DNA of 64,000 bases, taken from the NCBI GenBank assembly GCA_027625915.1, contig JANTQA010000056.1, forward strand, positions 1 through 64,000, written 5' to 3'. Position 1 is the first letter of the stretch. Every line of letters starts with the position of its first letter. Origin of the DNA: Anaeramoeba flamelloides. Taxonomy: Eukaryota > Metamonada > Anaeramoebidae. The notes under the pieces were generated by a model. The model searched no databases. It had not been told where the DNA came from and was given only the letters and a program-made list of their open reading frames with translations. The translations under genes were made by a program, and so were the position numbers. This document shows, in pieces, positions 1-11,202 of the stretch.

Positions 1-196
1 TCAGTTTCACTTTTAAGGCACAAACTTTCAACGAAATTTAAGGCACAAAATAAATCTCAAATTAAGGCACATTTTTTGGAATTTTAATTTTTACAATTTA
101 TTTTACTAGAATCTGAATTTTGTGCGTTAATTTGAGATTTTTTTTGTGCCTTAAATTTCGTTGAAAGTTTGTGCCTTAAAAGTGAAACTGACTGTA
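1..196. mobile_element. MITE, family A, copy 1 (left end cut by window)
   Basis: Non-coding foldback element. The two arms, about 80 bp each, are inverted copies. The right end reads ...GTGAAACTGACTGTA and the left arm begins a few bases inside the expected TACAGTCAG terminus. Each arm carries three AAGGCACAAA boxes. Full copies elsewhere in the window begin and end with TA next to CAGT, the hallmark of Tc1/mariner-derived MITEs. It lies directly beside the rRNA fragment. It encodes no protein, so it would have depended on a transposase made elsewhere. Confidence 0.85.
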
Positions 197-219
197 TAAA
201 AAATTATTATAGTATCTAA

Positions 220-600
220 GTTTATTGCCCGTGATTTAATTAAAACCACTCACTGGATTTAAGCATATTAATAAGTGAAGGAAAAGAAAATAACTATGAT
301 TACCCTAGTAACGGCGAGTGAAGAGGTAACAGCTCAAAAGTTAAAATCAAATAGTTTTAATTATGGTTTACGTACATGTATAAGCGCCTGTGTAATGTGG
401 GTTTTTCAAAGCTACGATGTACTGGCTATTTTAGGGATTTATTTGAATTGTAACCTAAAGTGAAACCAACACCTAAACTAGGTAAGCCAAGTACCATTGC
501 TAATTCTCTATGGAATAAGAGAACCACAGAAGGTGAAAGTCCTGTAATGCATTGGTTAGGGAAGTCTTATAATGAAATTTCTCAAGTCGTAAGGCCTACT
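220..600 (+). rRNA. Partial large-subunit (28S) rRNA, 5' region
   Basis: Positions about 250-345 closely match the conserved start of eukaryotic LSU rRNA: a TTAAGCATAT-like block, then AATAAG, GGAAAAGAAA, CCCTAGTAACGGCGAGTGAAG and AGCTCAAA, in the right order and spacing. A later block (about 525-545, CAGAAGGTGAAAGTCCTG) fits the conserved element downstream of the D2 region. Divergent sequence lies between these blocks, and part of it (395-445) also occurs at 38.94 kb. The rest of the subunit does not follow; A/T runs begin after about 630. It is therefore a fragment or pseudogene copy, not a working rDNA unit. Confidence 0.75.
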
Positions 601-654
601 ACACAACACTACACTACACTACAAGGAAAAAAAAAATTTTTTTTTCAGAGCTAG

Positions 655-1308
655 TTTTTAACTTTTTCAAACACACATATTATGTGCTATAAAAATTTCT
701 ATTTTAAAATTATTTGCACCCAAAAAATAAAAAAAAAAAAATGAAAAATGAAAAAAGCTTACTATAAAAAAAATTTTTTTTACTAAAATTTTTAATAGTA
801 ATTTTTTTTTTTTTACTGAGATGTTTTTTTTTTTTTTTGATTTAAAATCAATTTTTATGATTTTTTTTTAAAAGTTTAGGTTAAATATACTGAGTTTAAG
901 TGTAAATTAATTTGTTTAAAGAAAAATTAAAAAAAATCAATTTAATGAATTTTTTGAATTTTTGAATTTTTGAACTTTTTTTGAAAAATTCAAAAATTTT
1001 ATTAATATTATTTTTTTCAATGATGGCACTTGAATATCCGTTCCCAATTTTTAATCAATATTTACAACCAGGAAAATTCATTTTTCATCATAAAAAGCAT
1101 TTTTAAAAAAAATTGATTTCAACTTTTTAATTTTTTTTTTTAGTCGAAAAATCATGATTTTTCTACTAAAAAAAAATGATTCAAACTTCGATACCTTTTA
1201 CAGATAAAATATTTAGAATTAGAGACCTGAGCCGAAGAAAAAAGAGTTTTATTAGAGTTAAATTTTCATTTTTTCAATTTTATTTTGAAAATCGCAAGAA
1301 TGCCTGGA

Positions 1309-1350
<42 letters not shown>

Positions 1351-1720
1351 AAAATTAATTAAAAAAAAATTAGTTAATATATATTGAACTACGACTTCAA
1401 AACAAAAATATTGAATAAAAAAATTTCTAAAAGATATTTAAATATATATTTTTTAATATAAATTTAAATCTAAACAAGTAAAAAAAAAATAAAAAATAAA
1501 AAAAAATTTTTTTTTGGATTTTTTATTTATTTATTTAATTAATTTATTGTTATATATTAGTAAATTAAAACAAGGCCCAGAAAAAAAACATAAAAAATTT
1601 TTAAATAAGAATTAATTGTATTTGTAGAATCATTTTAAATCTACCCCAAATATAAATAATGTTATAATTCACCTTTCTTCTTTATTCACATTATCATCCG
1701 AATAGAAATATCTTGAATAA
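655..1720. other. A/T-rich spacer, no gene seen
   Basis: Long A and T runs, including about 35 A in a row near 1315-1348. No open frame or RNA signature could be supported. Confidence 0.6.
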
Positions 1721-1721
1721 C

Positions 1722-2212
1722 ATCGTGTGCTACGATGGGTTTGTGTGGAGTTCATGTGCTGTGATTCCTTGGTTGTTGATGATCCAGAGTTGGGTTAGTC
1801 CCAACTCTGGAAGGCAGTAGCAACATCAACAAAATAAACTGCCTAATTAGGCCAAATGGGGGAAGTTTTTTTAACATTAGGGACTAGTAAGTCCCTAATG
1901 TTTACCTGACTTTTTAGATCAGGATTTATTTTTTTAATTTTTTTTTTGTAATTTGCCTGTTTAAGCTTAAACAGGCAAATATTGTGTTGTGTGTGTGTGG
2001 TTTATTTGTGTGTGTGTGAAGTGTAGCTGTGATTCCTTGGTTGTTGATGATCCAGAGTTGGGTTAGTCCCAACTCTGGAAGGCAGTAGCAACATCAACAA
2101 AATAAACTGCCTAATTAGGCCAAATGGGGAAGTTTTTTAACATTAGGGACTAGTAAGTCCCTAATGTTTACCTGACTTTTTAGATCAGGATTTATTTTTT
2201 TAATTTTTTTTT
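1722..2212. repeat. Duplicated multi-hairpin block
   Basis: Two almost identical copies (1758-1947 and 2026-2212, differing by a few single-base indels), each a series of short inverted repeats. In the first copy these are an 11-bp stem CCAGAGTTGGG with its complement at 1783-1810, enclosed by TTGTTGATG/CATCAACAA arms; the palindrome GCCTAATTAGGC; a 12-bp stem ACATTAGGGACT with its complement near 1874-1901; and CCTGA/TCAGG near 1910-1923. A 6-bp stem CATCGT/ACGATG precedes the block at 1722-1738. A GT-rich stretch lies between the copies. The pairing is far better than chance, so a structured RNA or a mobile hairpin cassette is possible. I recognise no known family. Confidence 0.8.
1951..1980. 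repeat. Perfect 30-bp palindrome
   Basis: The 15-base half-site ATTTGCCTGTTTAAG is followed directly by its exact reverse complement. It lies between the two copies of the hairpin block and appears only once. Confidence 0.9.
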
Positions 2213-2345
2213 AAAGGTTTAAAAAATAATAAAAAAAAAGGAATAATGATGAAAAAAAAGAAAAATAAGAAAAGAAAAAGAAAAATAAGAATAAATAAAA
2301 AGGAAATTTTTTACTTCAATTCAAGTTAAAATAAGTATAATTAAA

Positions 2346-2395
2346 TGCGCCGAAAATAGGTGCATTTGCCCTCCGCTTAGGAGACCCTTTTTTTT
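2346..2395 (+). other. Two small hairpins followed by eight T
   Basis: TGCGCC...GGTGCA and CTCC-GCTT-GGAG stem-loops precede an eight-base T run, an arrangement that could be the 3' end of a Pol III transcript. No A/B box or known small RNA could be identified upstream. Weak call. Confidence 0.2.
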
Positions 2396-2688
2396 CTTTA
2401 TATTGAAAATCATTGGTTGAGAATCTTCAAGCCAGAATCCAATATAGTCAATTACGAGCCTCTTTTCTATTTTTGTTCTATTTTTAATTAGAAAAATAAA
2501 AAAAGTTAAAAAAAAAGAAAAAGAAATAAGAAAATGAATAAACTTTAAAAAAAAAAAAAAAAAAAAGAAAAAAAAGGAGAAAATGAAAAAAAAAAAAAAA
2601 AATTAGGATAATTACCAAAAGATTATTTTATGAGTTAGAATAAAGTTAAATTGATTAAATTGACATTAATTTAATCATTTTTTTAACT

Positions 2689-2920
2689 TTATTCGTTTTT
2701 ATTTCTCTTTATAAATTTTAAATCTTGAAAAGCCTTATGTCTACTCAGATTAGAGAATAGAGCAGCGTCACCAATTGTACCACTTTGGAAAATGATATGC
2801 TTAGTGTCAATGCCATAGAAGAAGAAGAAAAGAAGATGAACTGGGGAGATTTGATTATAGAAGAACTTGGGAGGGAAGACACCCTGAAATATCATAAAGA
2901 AAACCCAAAAATTAAAACGA
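2689..2920 (-). pseudogene. Possible coding remnant, unknown
   Basis: A minus-strand open stretch of about 60 residues ends at 2689 and has clearly more mixed base composition than its surroundings. It contains pieces such as GVFPPKFFYNQISPVHLL and SGTIGDAALFSNLSRHKAF. The upstream part of the frame is only Lys/Asn from A runs, so no start or exon boundary can be defended. No family recognised. Confidence 0.2.
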
Positions 2921-3039
2921 AATAATTTGTTCAATTTTTTTTCCATTTTTTTTTTGTTTTTTTTTGGATTTTTTTTAAGATTTTTTTTCAATTTTTTTTT
3001 CAATTTTTTTTTCAATTTTTTTTTCAAATTTTTTATCAA

Positions 3040-4330
3040 TTTATTTTTTCAATTTCTATTTCAATTTTTATTTTGGATTTTTTTTCAGTTTTTTTTTTTT
3101 CAATTTTTTTTTTTCAATTTTTTTATTTTTTATTTAAGGGACTATTCTATATTAATTGTTTAAGTAAATTTAATTGAGTTTTAGAACTTTTTTTGCCAAT
3201 TACTTAGATTTGAAATCAAAGTGAAAAACTTCTTTGTATAGTAATGAAATCTCGATAAATGACATTCATTAAATTTAGTTATTGTTTTTCTAGAAATAAA
3301 AAAAAAAAAAAATTTTCCATTTTTTCACTTTTTTGAAAAATTGATTTTTTTCATCTTTTCTCAAAAATACAAAAAAATGAGCAAGAAAGCAAAAACATGT
3401 TGTTTATGTGGTAGATCGACAAAAAAATAGTTTGAAAAATAGGCTGAAAAGGTTTTTTTCGATTTCCATGAAAAAACAGTTCGACTCGAAAAAAATATAC
3501 AATTTATTCTTTACTTAAAATAAAAGATTTCCTTTTTTTTCTTGTGCCATTCTTTTTTTTTTATAAAATTACTTTTTAGTTTATATTCTTTTGTTTTTGT
3601 TGAATTTGAAGTTTTTTAAGTGTCCCAAATTACCATCCCAAAAGTTTTTGTCAGAGTCAAAAGAAATAAAAGAAGAGAATCAGAACTATTTTTTTAAAAA
3701 AGTAATTATCGAAAAAACAAATTGAGTTCTGTATAGAGACAAGTTGGATGAACAGAAGCAAAAAGAGAAAATATTCACTAGTTTTAAATAATTTTTTAAT
3801 TTATAAAAAATGAGAATAAATATTATTTTTGAGAAAATAATTAAATACAAAATTAATCAAAAAACTTTTCTTCAATTAAATATTTTTTTCAAATAAATAT
3901 TTAAAAATATCTTTATTTTAGAGAATTGTAAAATTTAAAAAAAAACAAAAACTAAAAGTTCCAATATTTAAAAAACCAGTCTATTTTCAATTCTAAACAT
4001 ATTTCAATATTAGTATTACGTATTTAGTTATTGGTCAAAAAAAAAAAAAAATTAATAGAGACTAGCGCCTTTAGAATGTTGATTTTTTTAACTTGTAAAT
4101 TTGATCAATATTTTTAATTCATTTTTAAACTAATCATAAAATATTTTTATTTATATTTTTTTTATTTATCTTTTAATTTTTATTATTATTTTATTATTCT
4201 TCGTTTCCAAATAAATATTTTCATATTTTTTTTTCAAAAAGTCACAAATCTGAATGTTGTTTTTTTTTACATAATTTTTTTACAAAAAATATTGAATCAC
4301 CTGGTTTTGGTAAATTAAAATCTTTTCCAG
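3040..4330. other. A/T-rich spacer, no gene seen
   Basis: Short A/T-rich sequence without a supported open frame; it leads into the decayed transposon that starts near 4.36 kb. Confidence 0.5.
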
Positions 4331-4358
4331 GATTTTTTAAACCGTAAAAAAACAATAT

Positions 4359-7300
4359 TTGATCCAAAGTAATGTAAAATTTCCAGTTATTTTTCGAAAT
4401 AAAAATAATAAAATATGTCAATATTGCTTCAATTATTTTTATGATCCAAAATGTTGTATAGATAAAAAAGTTTGTAAGAGAAATTCAATGTCTGGTATAG
4501 CACTTTTAGATAATTCTATCCTGAAAAAAATAGGAAAATATAATTTTAATAATGATCAAAAAACTTTTAATTTTAACACCGTATATTCGGAAACATTATA
4601 GAACTTTGATTCAATCCCTGAAATTTGAAAAATTAATTAATTTTCAAAATAAATATTTAAAAAATTTAAAAATTAGCAAAATTAAGAATTTTCTTTGTGA
4701 TTTTCCCATTTTAAATTTTGATGAAAAAAATCAATTTTTTTTTTATCATATCATGAAACTATAAAAAATGAAGTTATAAGTGAAAATTCAGGAATAAATA
4801 TTTCAAATGAAAATGATGAAAATTTTGAGTTAATTGATCAAAATTTAATTAATAAAAAGGGAAAAAAAGAAGAAACAAAAAAAAGAAAAAAGGAAAAAGA
4901 AAGAAAAAGAAAGGAAAAAAATTCAAGACTATGCTTCCTTTTCTTCTGATTTAAGTTTTGATGATAACGAAAACGATTTAGATTATATTTTTTTAAAAAA
5001 TTTTTCAGATGATTCTTCTGAAGAAAATATTTTCATCGGGGATAAAGAGTTAAATAAAAATCAGAATAGCCTTAAAACAGAAGATGAGAATAATAATGTT
5101 TTTTTTAAATTTTTTTTCAAAATCCCTCAAATGAAAATGAAACTATGTTTGATTTAAAGTCTGATCCACTTGTTTTTAAAAAAATTAATTTTAAAAAAAA
5201 TGTCTTTTGATAATAAATTAGATGTTTCAATGATCGATTTACTTGATATTTGCATTGAATCAAATATACCACTAACAGCCCTCGATAAAATTTTAAAAGT
5301 TTGTTATTCTTTGTTATTGAGAAATCCACCACGAACTACATTATATCGATCTGAAAAAGGATTATCAAATTATGTGAAGAATAATTTTGATTTTGTAAAA
5401 ACTCGAATTGCGAATTTTATTGATGATGAAAAAAACTTAGTTGAACATCCATACATACCACTAAACGAATCTTTAAGACAATTCCTTTCAATTGACTATT
5501 TAAGAAAAAAATTAATTTTAAAACCGGATCATGGAAGTGATCCAAATAATAAAAATTTTTCACCTCAACAATTCACTTCCTTAAAAAAATTTTGAAAATA
5601 AAGTTTTAAATAATTTGGAGGAAGATGAAATACCAATATGTATTTCATTTTTTTTATGATCACCACGAAGTTAAAAAAAAAACAAAACGTTGGCGGATTT
5701 TATTTTTTTTATCGAGAATCTTCCTGTTTGGTGGGCAAGAAGAGATGAATCAATTTTTTTTAATTTCCAATATTTTGGAAGAATTTAATTTTTATTCTTA
5801 CCAACATTTATTGAATTTACAAAAGGAATTATTATCTTTAAAACGGGGATTTATTTTTGAAAAACAAAAAATATAAAGTATTTTTTTCTAAAATTTTATT
5901 CAGATTCTAAGGAGATTAACCAAGCAGTTGGAAGAAAGGATCCAAATGCCCATAATCAATGTCCTTATTGTGATCAAGTGAGTATTCCAAAAAAAAACTT
6001 ACAAAATAATGAATACTACTCAAGTAAAATAAAAAGACATAAAAGAAATGTTGAAGAATTCAAAGAAAATTGGAAAAAAATAAAAAATTCAAAAAATCCC
6101 AAAGAAGCCAGAAAAATAGCTAAAAATTTTAAAGATAATGCAATTTTGAAACAAAAAAAGTAATATATGGATTGAAGTTTTAAATTTTGATCCCACATCT
6201 TATGAATATTTTGTTTTAGATCCTTTACATCTATATTTAATTGGAATAGGTAAAAAAAAGTGTTCAATTTCTAATTGAAAAGCGGAAAAAAAATATGGAA
6301 AGTTGTTTTATTAAGATTAGATAAATTTTTTTCCAACGGAAAAGGAAAAAATTACATCAAAACCCCCTGATTTCCCTAATTTAAGAAAATTTAAATTAAA
6401 ATCATCAGGTGACAATTTTTTATAAATTTTACCAAATTCTTCCGATTTTATTAATAGATCTGGATGTAAATCTCTTCAATTATTTTAAATTGTTTTCAAA
6501 ACTTTTAGAAAATATTTATTATCCATTTAGAAATGAAAAAAATGGATGATGATCTGGGTGTTTTAAATGAGAAAGTTTTAGAACAACATTTAGAATTTTT
6601 TCATGAGATTTATAAACAAATTCATCAACCTAATTTACATAGATCTTTACATTTCGCTGATAATGTTAAACTCAATGGTGGAATTTTTTGTTCTGTTATT
6701 CCCTTTGAAAAATTTCATCAAAATTTTCGTAATCGAAATGCTAAACTAGCTAAATCCTTATTATTAAAAAATCTATGTTTCAAAGAAATGAAAAAAAAAT
6801 ATTTAAAATTGAAAAAGGTTGAAGAAATAAAAAAATTAAAACCCAGAATTTTAAGAAAAGGTCAAAAATTACAAACTTTTATAATAAATAATCATATTTT
6901 TAAATTAAACAATTTCGTAACTCTTTATGAAAATACTAAATATTATCGAATAAAGGAAATTTCAGTATCAACAACTAAAAATCCAAAAATTCAAGTCAAA
7001 TTAATACCTTTAAAAATTAATCAAAATGTTTTTTATTTCAAAAAAAAATACCTTTTTTTCATGATAATCATAATGAAATTATCAGATCGATAAATGATTT
7101 ACAAAAAAGGGTTCATTTATATAAGCCATTTTTTTGAAAATTCTTCACAACAATATAAATATTGGGTTTTGAACAATAACTACCATTCACACCAACCCTT
7201 AAATTTAAAATTTAAATATAAACGTTACCCAAACTTAAAACCCATTATTGATCCGAATTTACCGATTTTAAATGTTCAAAAAAAAAAAAATAATAATTTA

Positions 7301-7579
7301 AAATTTTCAAAAGAAAATGAAAAAAAGAGAAAATTACAAGTAATAAAAAATAATATAAAATCTGAAAAATATTATAATCATTCGATTCAACAAATAAATA
7401 AAAAATTCAAAACAAATAACACTGCATTAAATAATCCGATCATTATAAATGATGATAAAAATTTATTAAATCAAAAGAAATCCTTAAAAATAAATCAATT
7501 TAATTTTTCAAAAAAGGAACTAAAAGAAAAATTAAATAAAATTTTAAATCAAAATTTTATAAATTCATTAAAAAAATGA
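4359..7579 (+). pseudogene. CACTA/EnSpm-like transposase, frameshifted
   Basis: Pieces in different frames line up in the order of the large transposases related to EnSpm. A Cys-rich N-terminus (CQYCFNYFYDPKCC) comes first, then a block around IPLNESLRQFLS (5.46 kb), then IPICISFFYDHHEV (5.63 kb), matching the place where relatives carry a YDDFE-like catalytic motif. A Cys pair QCPYCDQ lies at 5.96 kb, followed by LDPLHLYLIGIGKK (6.22 kb). The block HRSLHFADNVKLNGG...FEKFHQNFR (6.64-6.74 kb) resembles the late conserved region of these enzymes. At least six frame changes are needed, several at runs of seven or more A or T. Superfamily assignment rests on pattern memory, not alignment. Confidence 0.5.
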
Positions 7580-7669
7580 TTTAAATGAATATAATATTTT
7601 CAAATTCCAAATAAATCATAAAGATAATAAAATAGGTAAAATTAAAATAACTTTTAAGAGTTTTTTTGA

Positions 7670-8400
7670 CATTATTGAATGAATGTTCATTAGATGATTC
7701 AATTATTAATTACCAATGTTTGAAAATATTTGAAAATTATCAAAAGAAAATTAAAAATTTTATGTTTTTTTAATACATATTTTATGATTTCCAAAAACAA
7801 ACCTAAAATAAAATTTTTAAAAATAAAATATTTATTTTTTATCCCTATTCATATTAATGATAATCATTGGATTGGAATGATAACTTACAAGTATACCAAT
7901 AAAAACATTTTATTTATAATTTTTGATTCTTTATTAATAAAAAATAAAAAAATATATTCAAAATATATTCAACAAATGAAAAATTTTTATTCTCAATTAA
8001 ATTCATATAATAATTTATTGTTATTTGATATCCACTATGCAAAATGTCAAAAACAAGATGATAATTATAATTGTGGTTTATATACACTGATTAATTTTGA
8101 TTTTTTTTTAAAATTTATACCTGAAAAATACAACATTAAAGATTTGAAAAAACATTCGGATAATTTATCAAACATTACTCATATTGAAATTGCTAAAAAA
8201 AGAGAAGAAATTTCACTTGAAATTTTCAAACACTCATTAAATCAAAATTCCTTTGATGATATTTTTTTTCAAGAAATTTTTAGAGAGAAAAATATTATTC
8301 CTCTTGAAAATATTCAAAAAAATATTCATTCTAATGATAAAATTGTGGAATTTAAAAGTTTATTTCAAAATAAAATAAATAATAACACTTTTAGAGAAAA
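7670..8400 (+). CDS. Ulp1-like (C48) cysteine peptidase domain 1
   Basis: The domain opens with SLDDSIINY (7.69 kb), equivalent to the WLxDxxIN start of Ulp1/SENP enzymes. It continues after a frame change near 7.76 kb with FFNTYF and IPIHINDNHWIGMITY (catalytic His), IIFDSL (catalytic Asp) and KCQKQDDNYNCGLYTL (Gln and catalytic Cys). All four active-site residues are present. C48 enzymes remove SUMO-like modifiers in hosts; in transposons the target is unknown. A linker follows to about 8.5 kb, where a second copy of the domain begins. Confidence 0.75.
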
Positions 8401-8499
8401 TTTTCCTCAAATTCCTGAAAGATGGACAAATATTCGACAGATTAAAAACCATTTAATTAATTTATATAAGAGTGTTTCAATTGAAAATTTAGAACTGAC

Positions 8500-9656
8500 T
8501 GAATATTGGTGGTATCGAATAAAAACAAAAAATGTAATGTTAGATCAAGAAGATATCATTAATTATTGTAAATTTTTGAAAATTCCACTCTTGAATGATA
8601 TCCAGTTAGGTGATTCAAAATATTTTTGTATAAAATTAAGTGATAATACTCAACAACGAGAGGAAGTTTTTCAACAAATATCAAGTATTTATGATTATTC
8701 TCAAAAAAAATGCCAACTCAATAGATAAATGCTTTTTTGATAGTGGGAGCTCATATGCATTTTTCGCTTTTTGTAATAGATTTTACAAAATATAAAATAG
8801 AAGAATTCAACTCTTATATTATTTATCAAAAAAGTAAATTATAAATTATTTTTCATTAATTTTTTAATAATTTTTTAGATTTAAAAATATTTATATTTAT
8901 TTTTACAATTTTTTTTATATTTTTTTTATTTCTATACTTTTCTATTCAGACTATTTCCGTAATGTTGGGAAAGAATTAATAATAGTTCTGAATAAGAAAA
9001 AAAACACTCAAAACTGGGTATATCACGTAAAAATATTTAAAGACCCATATCACGAAAAATTACAAGTAGATTCCTCATCTTGTGGTTGTTTTGTAATTTA
9101 TTTCATTGAACAGATTATTAAAAATAAAAGTACAGTCAGTTTCACTTTTAAGGCACAAACTTTCAACGAAATTTAAGGCACAAAAAAATCTCAAATTAAG
9201 GCACAAAATTTGGAATTTTTTTTTTTTTACAATTTATTTTTACTAGAATTTGAATTTTGTGCTTTAATTTGAGATTTTTTTTGTGCCTTAAATTTCGTTG
9301 AAAGTTTGTGCCTTAAAAGTGAAACTGACTGTATTAAAACTATGATAAAATCTATAACACCGGATCAAGGAAATATTTTTAGAAAGATCATTTTAATGAA
9401 TCTCACAGGATTAAATAAAATGATCTTAACAGAAAAAAAATTACAATATGAAAAAATAATATTAAACTTGGAAGAAACAATCATTGAAGCTTTTAATCAT
9501 ATGAAAACGCTTGGTTGTAAATTTTATCCAGTAGAACACAGAAGAATAATTTTTAATAATTATTTTGACAATTTTTTAACAGAAGTAAATATGTACTTTA
9601 AAGTAAAAAAAACACTACAGACAATCGAAGAGCTCAGATTGGATTTTAAAAGATAA
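8500..9656 (+). CDS. Second C48-like domain plus C-terminal tail, with intron and MITE
   Basis: It opens with MLDQEDIINYCKFL (8.53 kb), and after a frame change near 8.72 kb continues INAFLIVGAHMHFSLFVIDF, the His strand. A GT-AG intron fits at 8834-8949 (donor GTAAAT, acceptor TTCTATTCAG) and keeps the frame. The next exon holds LQVDSSSCGCFVIYF, the Gln and Cys motif. The Asp position reads EEFNSY, so Asp may be replaced by Asn, and activity is doubtful. A MITE (9131-9333) interrupts the exon. Without it and one TA, the frame continues NKSIKTMIKSITPDQGN to a stop at 9656, giving about 115 residues of unrecognised tail. Confidence 0.65.
9131..9333. mobile_element. MITE, family A, copy 2
   Basis: TACAGTCAGTTTC...GAAACTGACTGTA with long inverted arms and three AAGGCACAAA boxes per arm. 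TA is duplicated at the ends. It is inserted in the final exon of the peptidase-bearing transposon, and excision to a single TA would restore that reading frame. Confidence 0.9.
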
Positions 9657-10180
9657 TTCTCTATTTTTTTCTTTTCCCCTTTTTTAGAGATTTTTCTTTT
9701 ATATTTACATTATTTTCATTTATAGATTATTTTTTAATTTAATTTTTTTCATCTCTTTCTTTTCTTTTTTAAATAACACCATAATTTTAACTCTTTCTAA
9801 TGAAAATTATTGATTTTTTTTTAATTTTTTTGAATTAAATTCTACTAATGATAACACCAACAATAACACTAATAAGTTGAATATTATTTAAAAAATTAAA
9901 AATTCACTACATTTTTTAATTGTTGATATTATTAATTTTATTTAATTCATCAAATTAGATTAATTTCTTTATTTGATTTAGTTAGATTAAATTTATTAAA
10001 TAAAATTCAAAAGATGATCATATTTTTTTTAAAAAAAGTCTTTTAAATTCAAGTTTTATTGTCAATTTTTTATGAAAAAATTACTCTTTTTCGATTTTTT
10101 CAATATTTAAATTTTAATTTGTAATTTGTAATTTATTAAAATAAAAATAAGAATAAATAAAATAAAAAAATAAAAGTCAG
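9657..10180. other. A/T-rich spacer, no gene seen
   Basis: Runs of T and A with short ATTTAAT-like repeats; nothing supportable. Confidence 0.5.
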
Positions 10181-10380
10181 AGTCAGTTCTATTTTAAATA
10201 CACAAAATTTCAAGGAAATTTAAGAAATACAAAGATCCCAATTTAAAGCACAAAATTTGGAATTAAATTTTTTTTTACAATTTATTTTTATTAGAATTTG
10301 AATTTTGTGCTTTAATATGAGATTTTTTTGTGTCTTAAATTTCGTTGAAAGTTTGTGTCTTAAAAGTGAAACTGACTGTA
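10181..10380. mobile_element. MITE, family A, copy 3 (diverged)
   Basis: The right arm ends cleanly in GAAACTGACTGTA. The left arm is clearly recognisable but has many substitutions (for example AGTCAGTTCTATTTTAAATA at the terminus), so this is the oldest copy in the window. Confidence 0.8.
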
Positions 10381-10480
10381 TTTTTTTTATTCTAAGAATC
10401 GTTCTACGATCAAATACAAAGATAAAAAAAATATCAAATTCGAAATAAAAATGATTAAAACTTCGTCTACGTGTGTGTAT

Positions 10481-10647
10481 CAGGGTGTGGGTGGGGACGA
10501 AATTGTAATTATTCAAATATTTTTGAAATGTGTGCTATAATGATAGTGGGGGTGGGGGGCGCTTGCGCCCCCACTCTCACAAACAATTTAGCACACATTT
10601 TGAAAATATTTCAATTGTTCGAATTTTGACATTTTATCACCCCCGTG
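10481..10647. repeat. G-rich foldback element with strong GC hairpin
   Basis: The ends are imperfect inverted copies: CAGGGTGTGGGTGGGGACG on the left and, on the complement of the right end, CACGGGGGTGAT. Inner arms containing AAATGTGTGCT pair with AGCACACATTT. The centre is the stem GGGGCGC-TT-GCGCCCC (10556-10571), next to GGGGGTGGGGGG. It could be a small hAT-type non-autonomous element (CAGGG-like ends), but no 8-bp target duplication is evident. The G runs could also form a quadruplex. Confidence 0.5.
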
Positions 10648-10791
10648 AATCATAATAATAAGATTAATGATAAGATTACACGAATTTAGTAATTTAAGCT
10701 ATCTTTTTATTTGATCGAGATCAAAAAATTAAAAAATAAAAAAAAATTAAAAATTTTATCAAAATTAAATTATTTAAAAAAAATTATGATA

Positions 10792-10992
10792 TACAGTCAG
10801 TTTCACTTTTAAGGCACAAACTTTCAACGGAATTTAAGGCACAAAAAAAAATCTCAAATTAAGGCACAAAATTCAAATTCTAGTAAAAATAAATTGTAAA
10901 AAAAAAATCCAAATTTTGTGCTTTAATTTGAGATTTTTTTTGTGCCTTAAATTTCGTTGAAAGTTTGTGCCTTAAAAGTGAAACTGACTGTA
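10792..10992. mobile_element. MITE, family A, copy 4
   Basis: Complete copy with both TACAGTCAGTTTC termini and long inverted arms; one arm has AACGGAATTT instead of AACGAAATTT. About 210 bp of unassigned sequence separates it from the family B copy. Confidence 0.9.
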
Positions 10993-11202
10993 GTGAAAAA
11001 ATGTCAAAATAAGGGTGGTTATCGTGCGATATTCCCCCACAGTGACTGTGCCGTGGTTACGCATATCAAAATTTTTACTGTACAAAAAATAATGTTTGTT
11101 TATGACAATAAATCAAAAATTGAGAGTAGTCGATTTGGGCTTATAAGGGATATACAAAAGATATTGTACAAAGCTTGAAATTCTTCAGAATTGTCTTTTT
11201 AT

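Larger units (their letters stand above)
4359..9656 (+). mobile_element. Decayed CACTA/EnSpm-like DNA transposon with tandem C48 peptidases
   Basis: One plus-strand coding unit made of a large DDE-type transposase (4.36-7.58 kb) followed by two Ulp1-like cysteine-peptidase domains (7.67-9.13 kb) and a C-terminal tail to 9656. Large CACTA/EnSpm-like and KDZ-like transposons of eukaryotes are known to carry C48 peptidases, which fits. I could not identify terminal inverted repeats, so the true ends are unknown. There are many frame breaks. A family A MITE at 9131-9333 sits in the last exon. No capsid, polymerase or integrase gene is present, which argues against a Polinton. Confidence 0.6.

Noticed and set aside
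275-654. Small open frames at the window start as genes
   Set aside because: They lie inside the LSU rRNA-like fragment and follow rRNA conservation, not codon structure.
7670-9130. Cysteine peptidase as evidence for a Polinton
   Set aside because: The neighbouring gene resembles a CACTA/EnSpm-type transposase, and no polymerase B, integrase, packaging ATPase or capsid gene is present.
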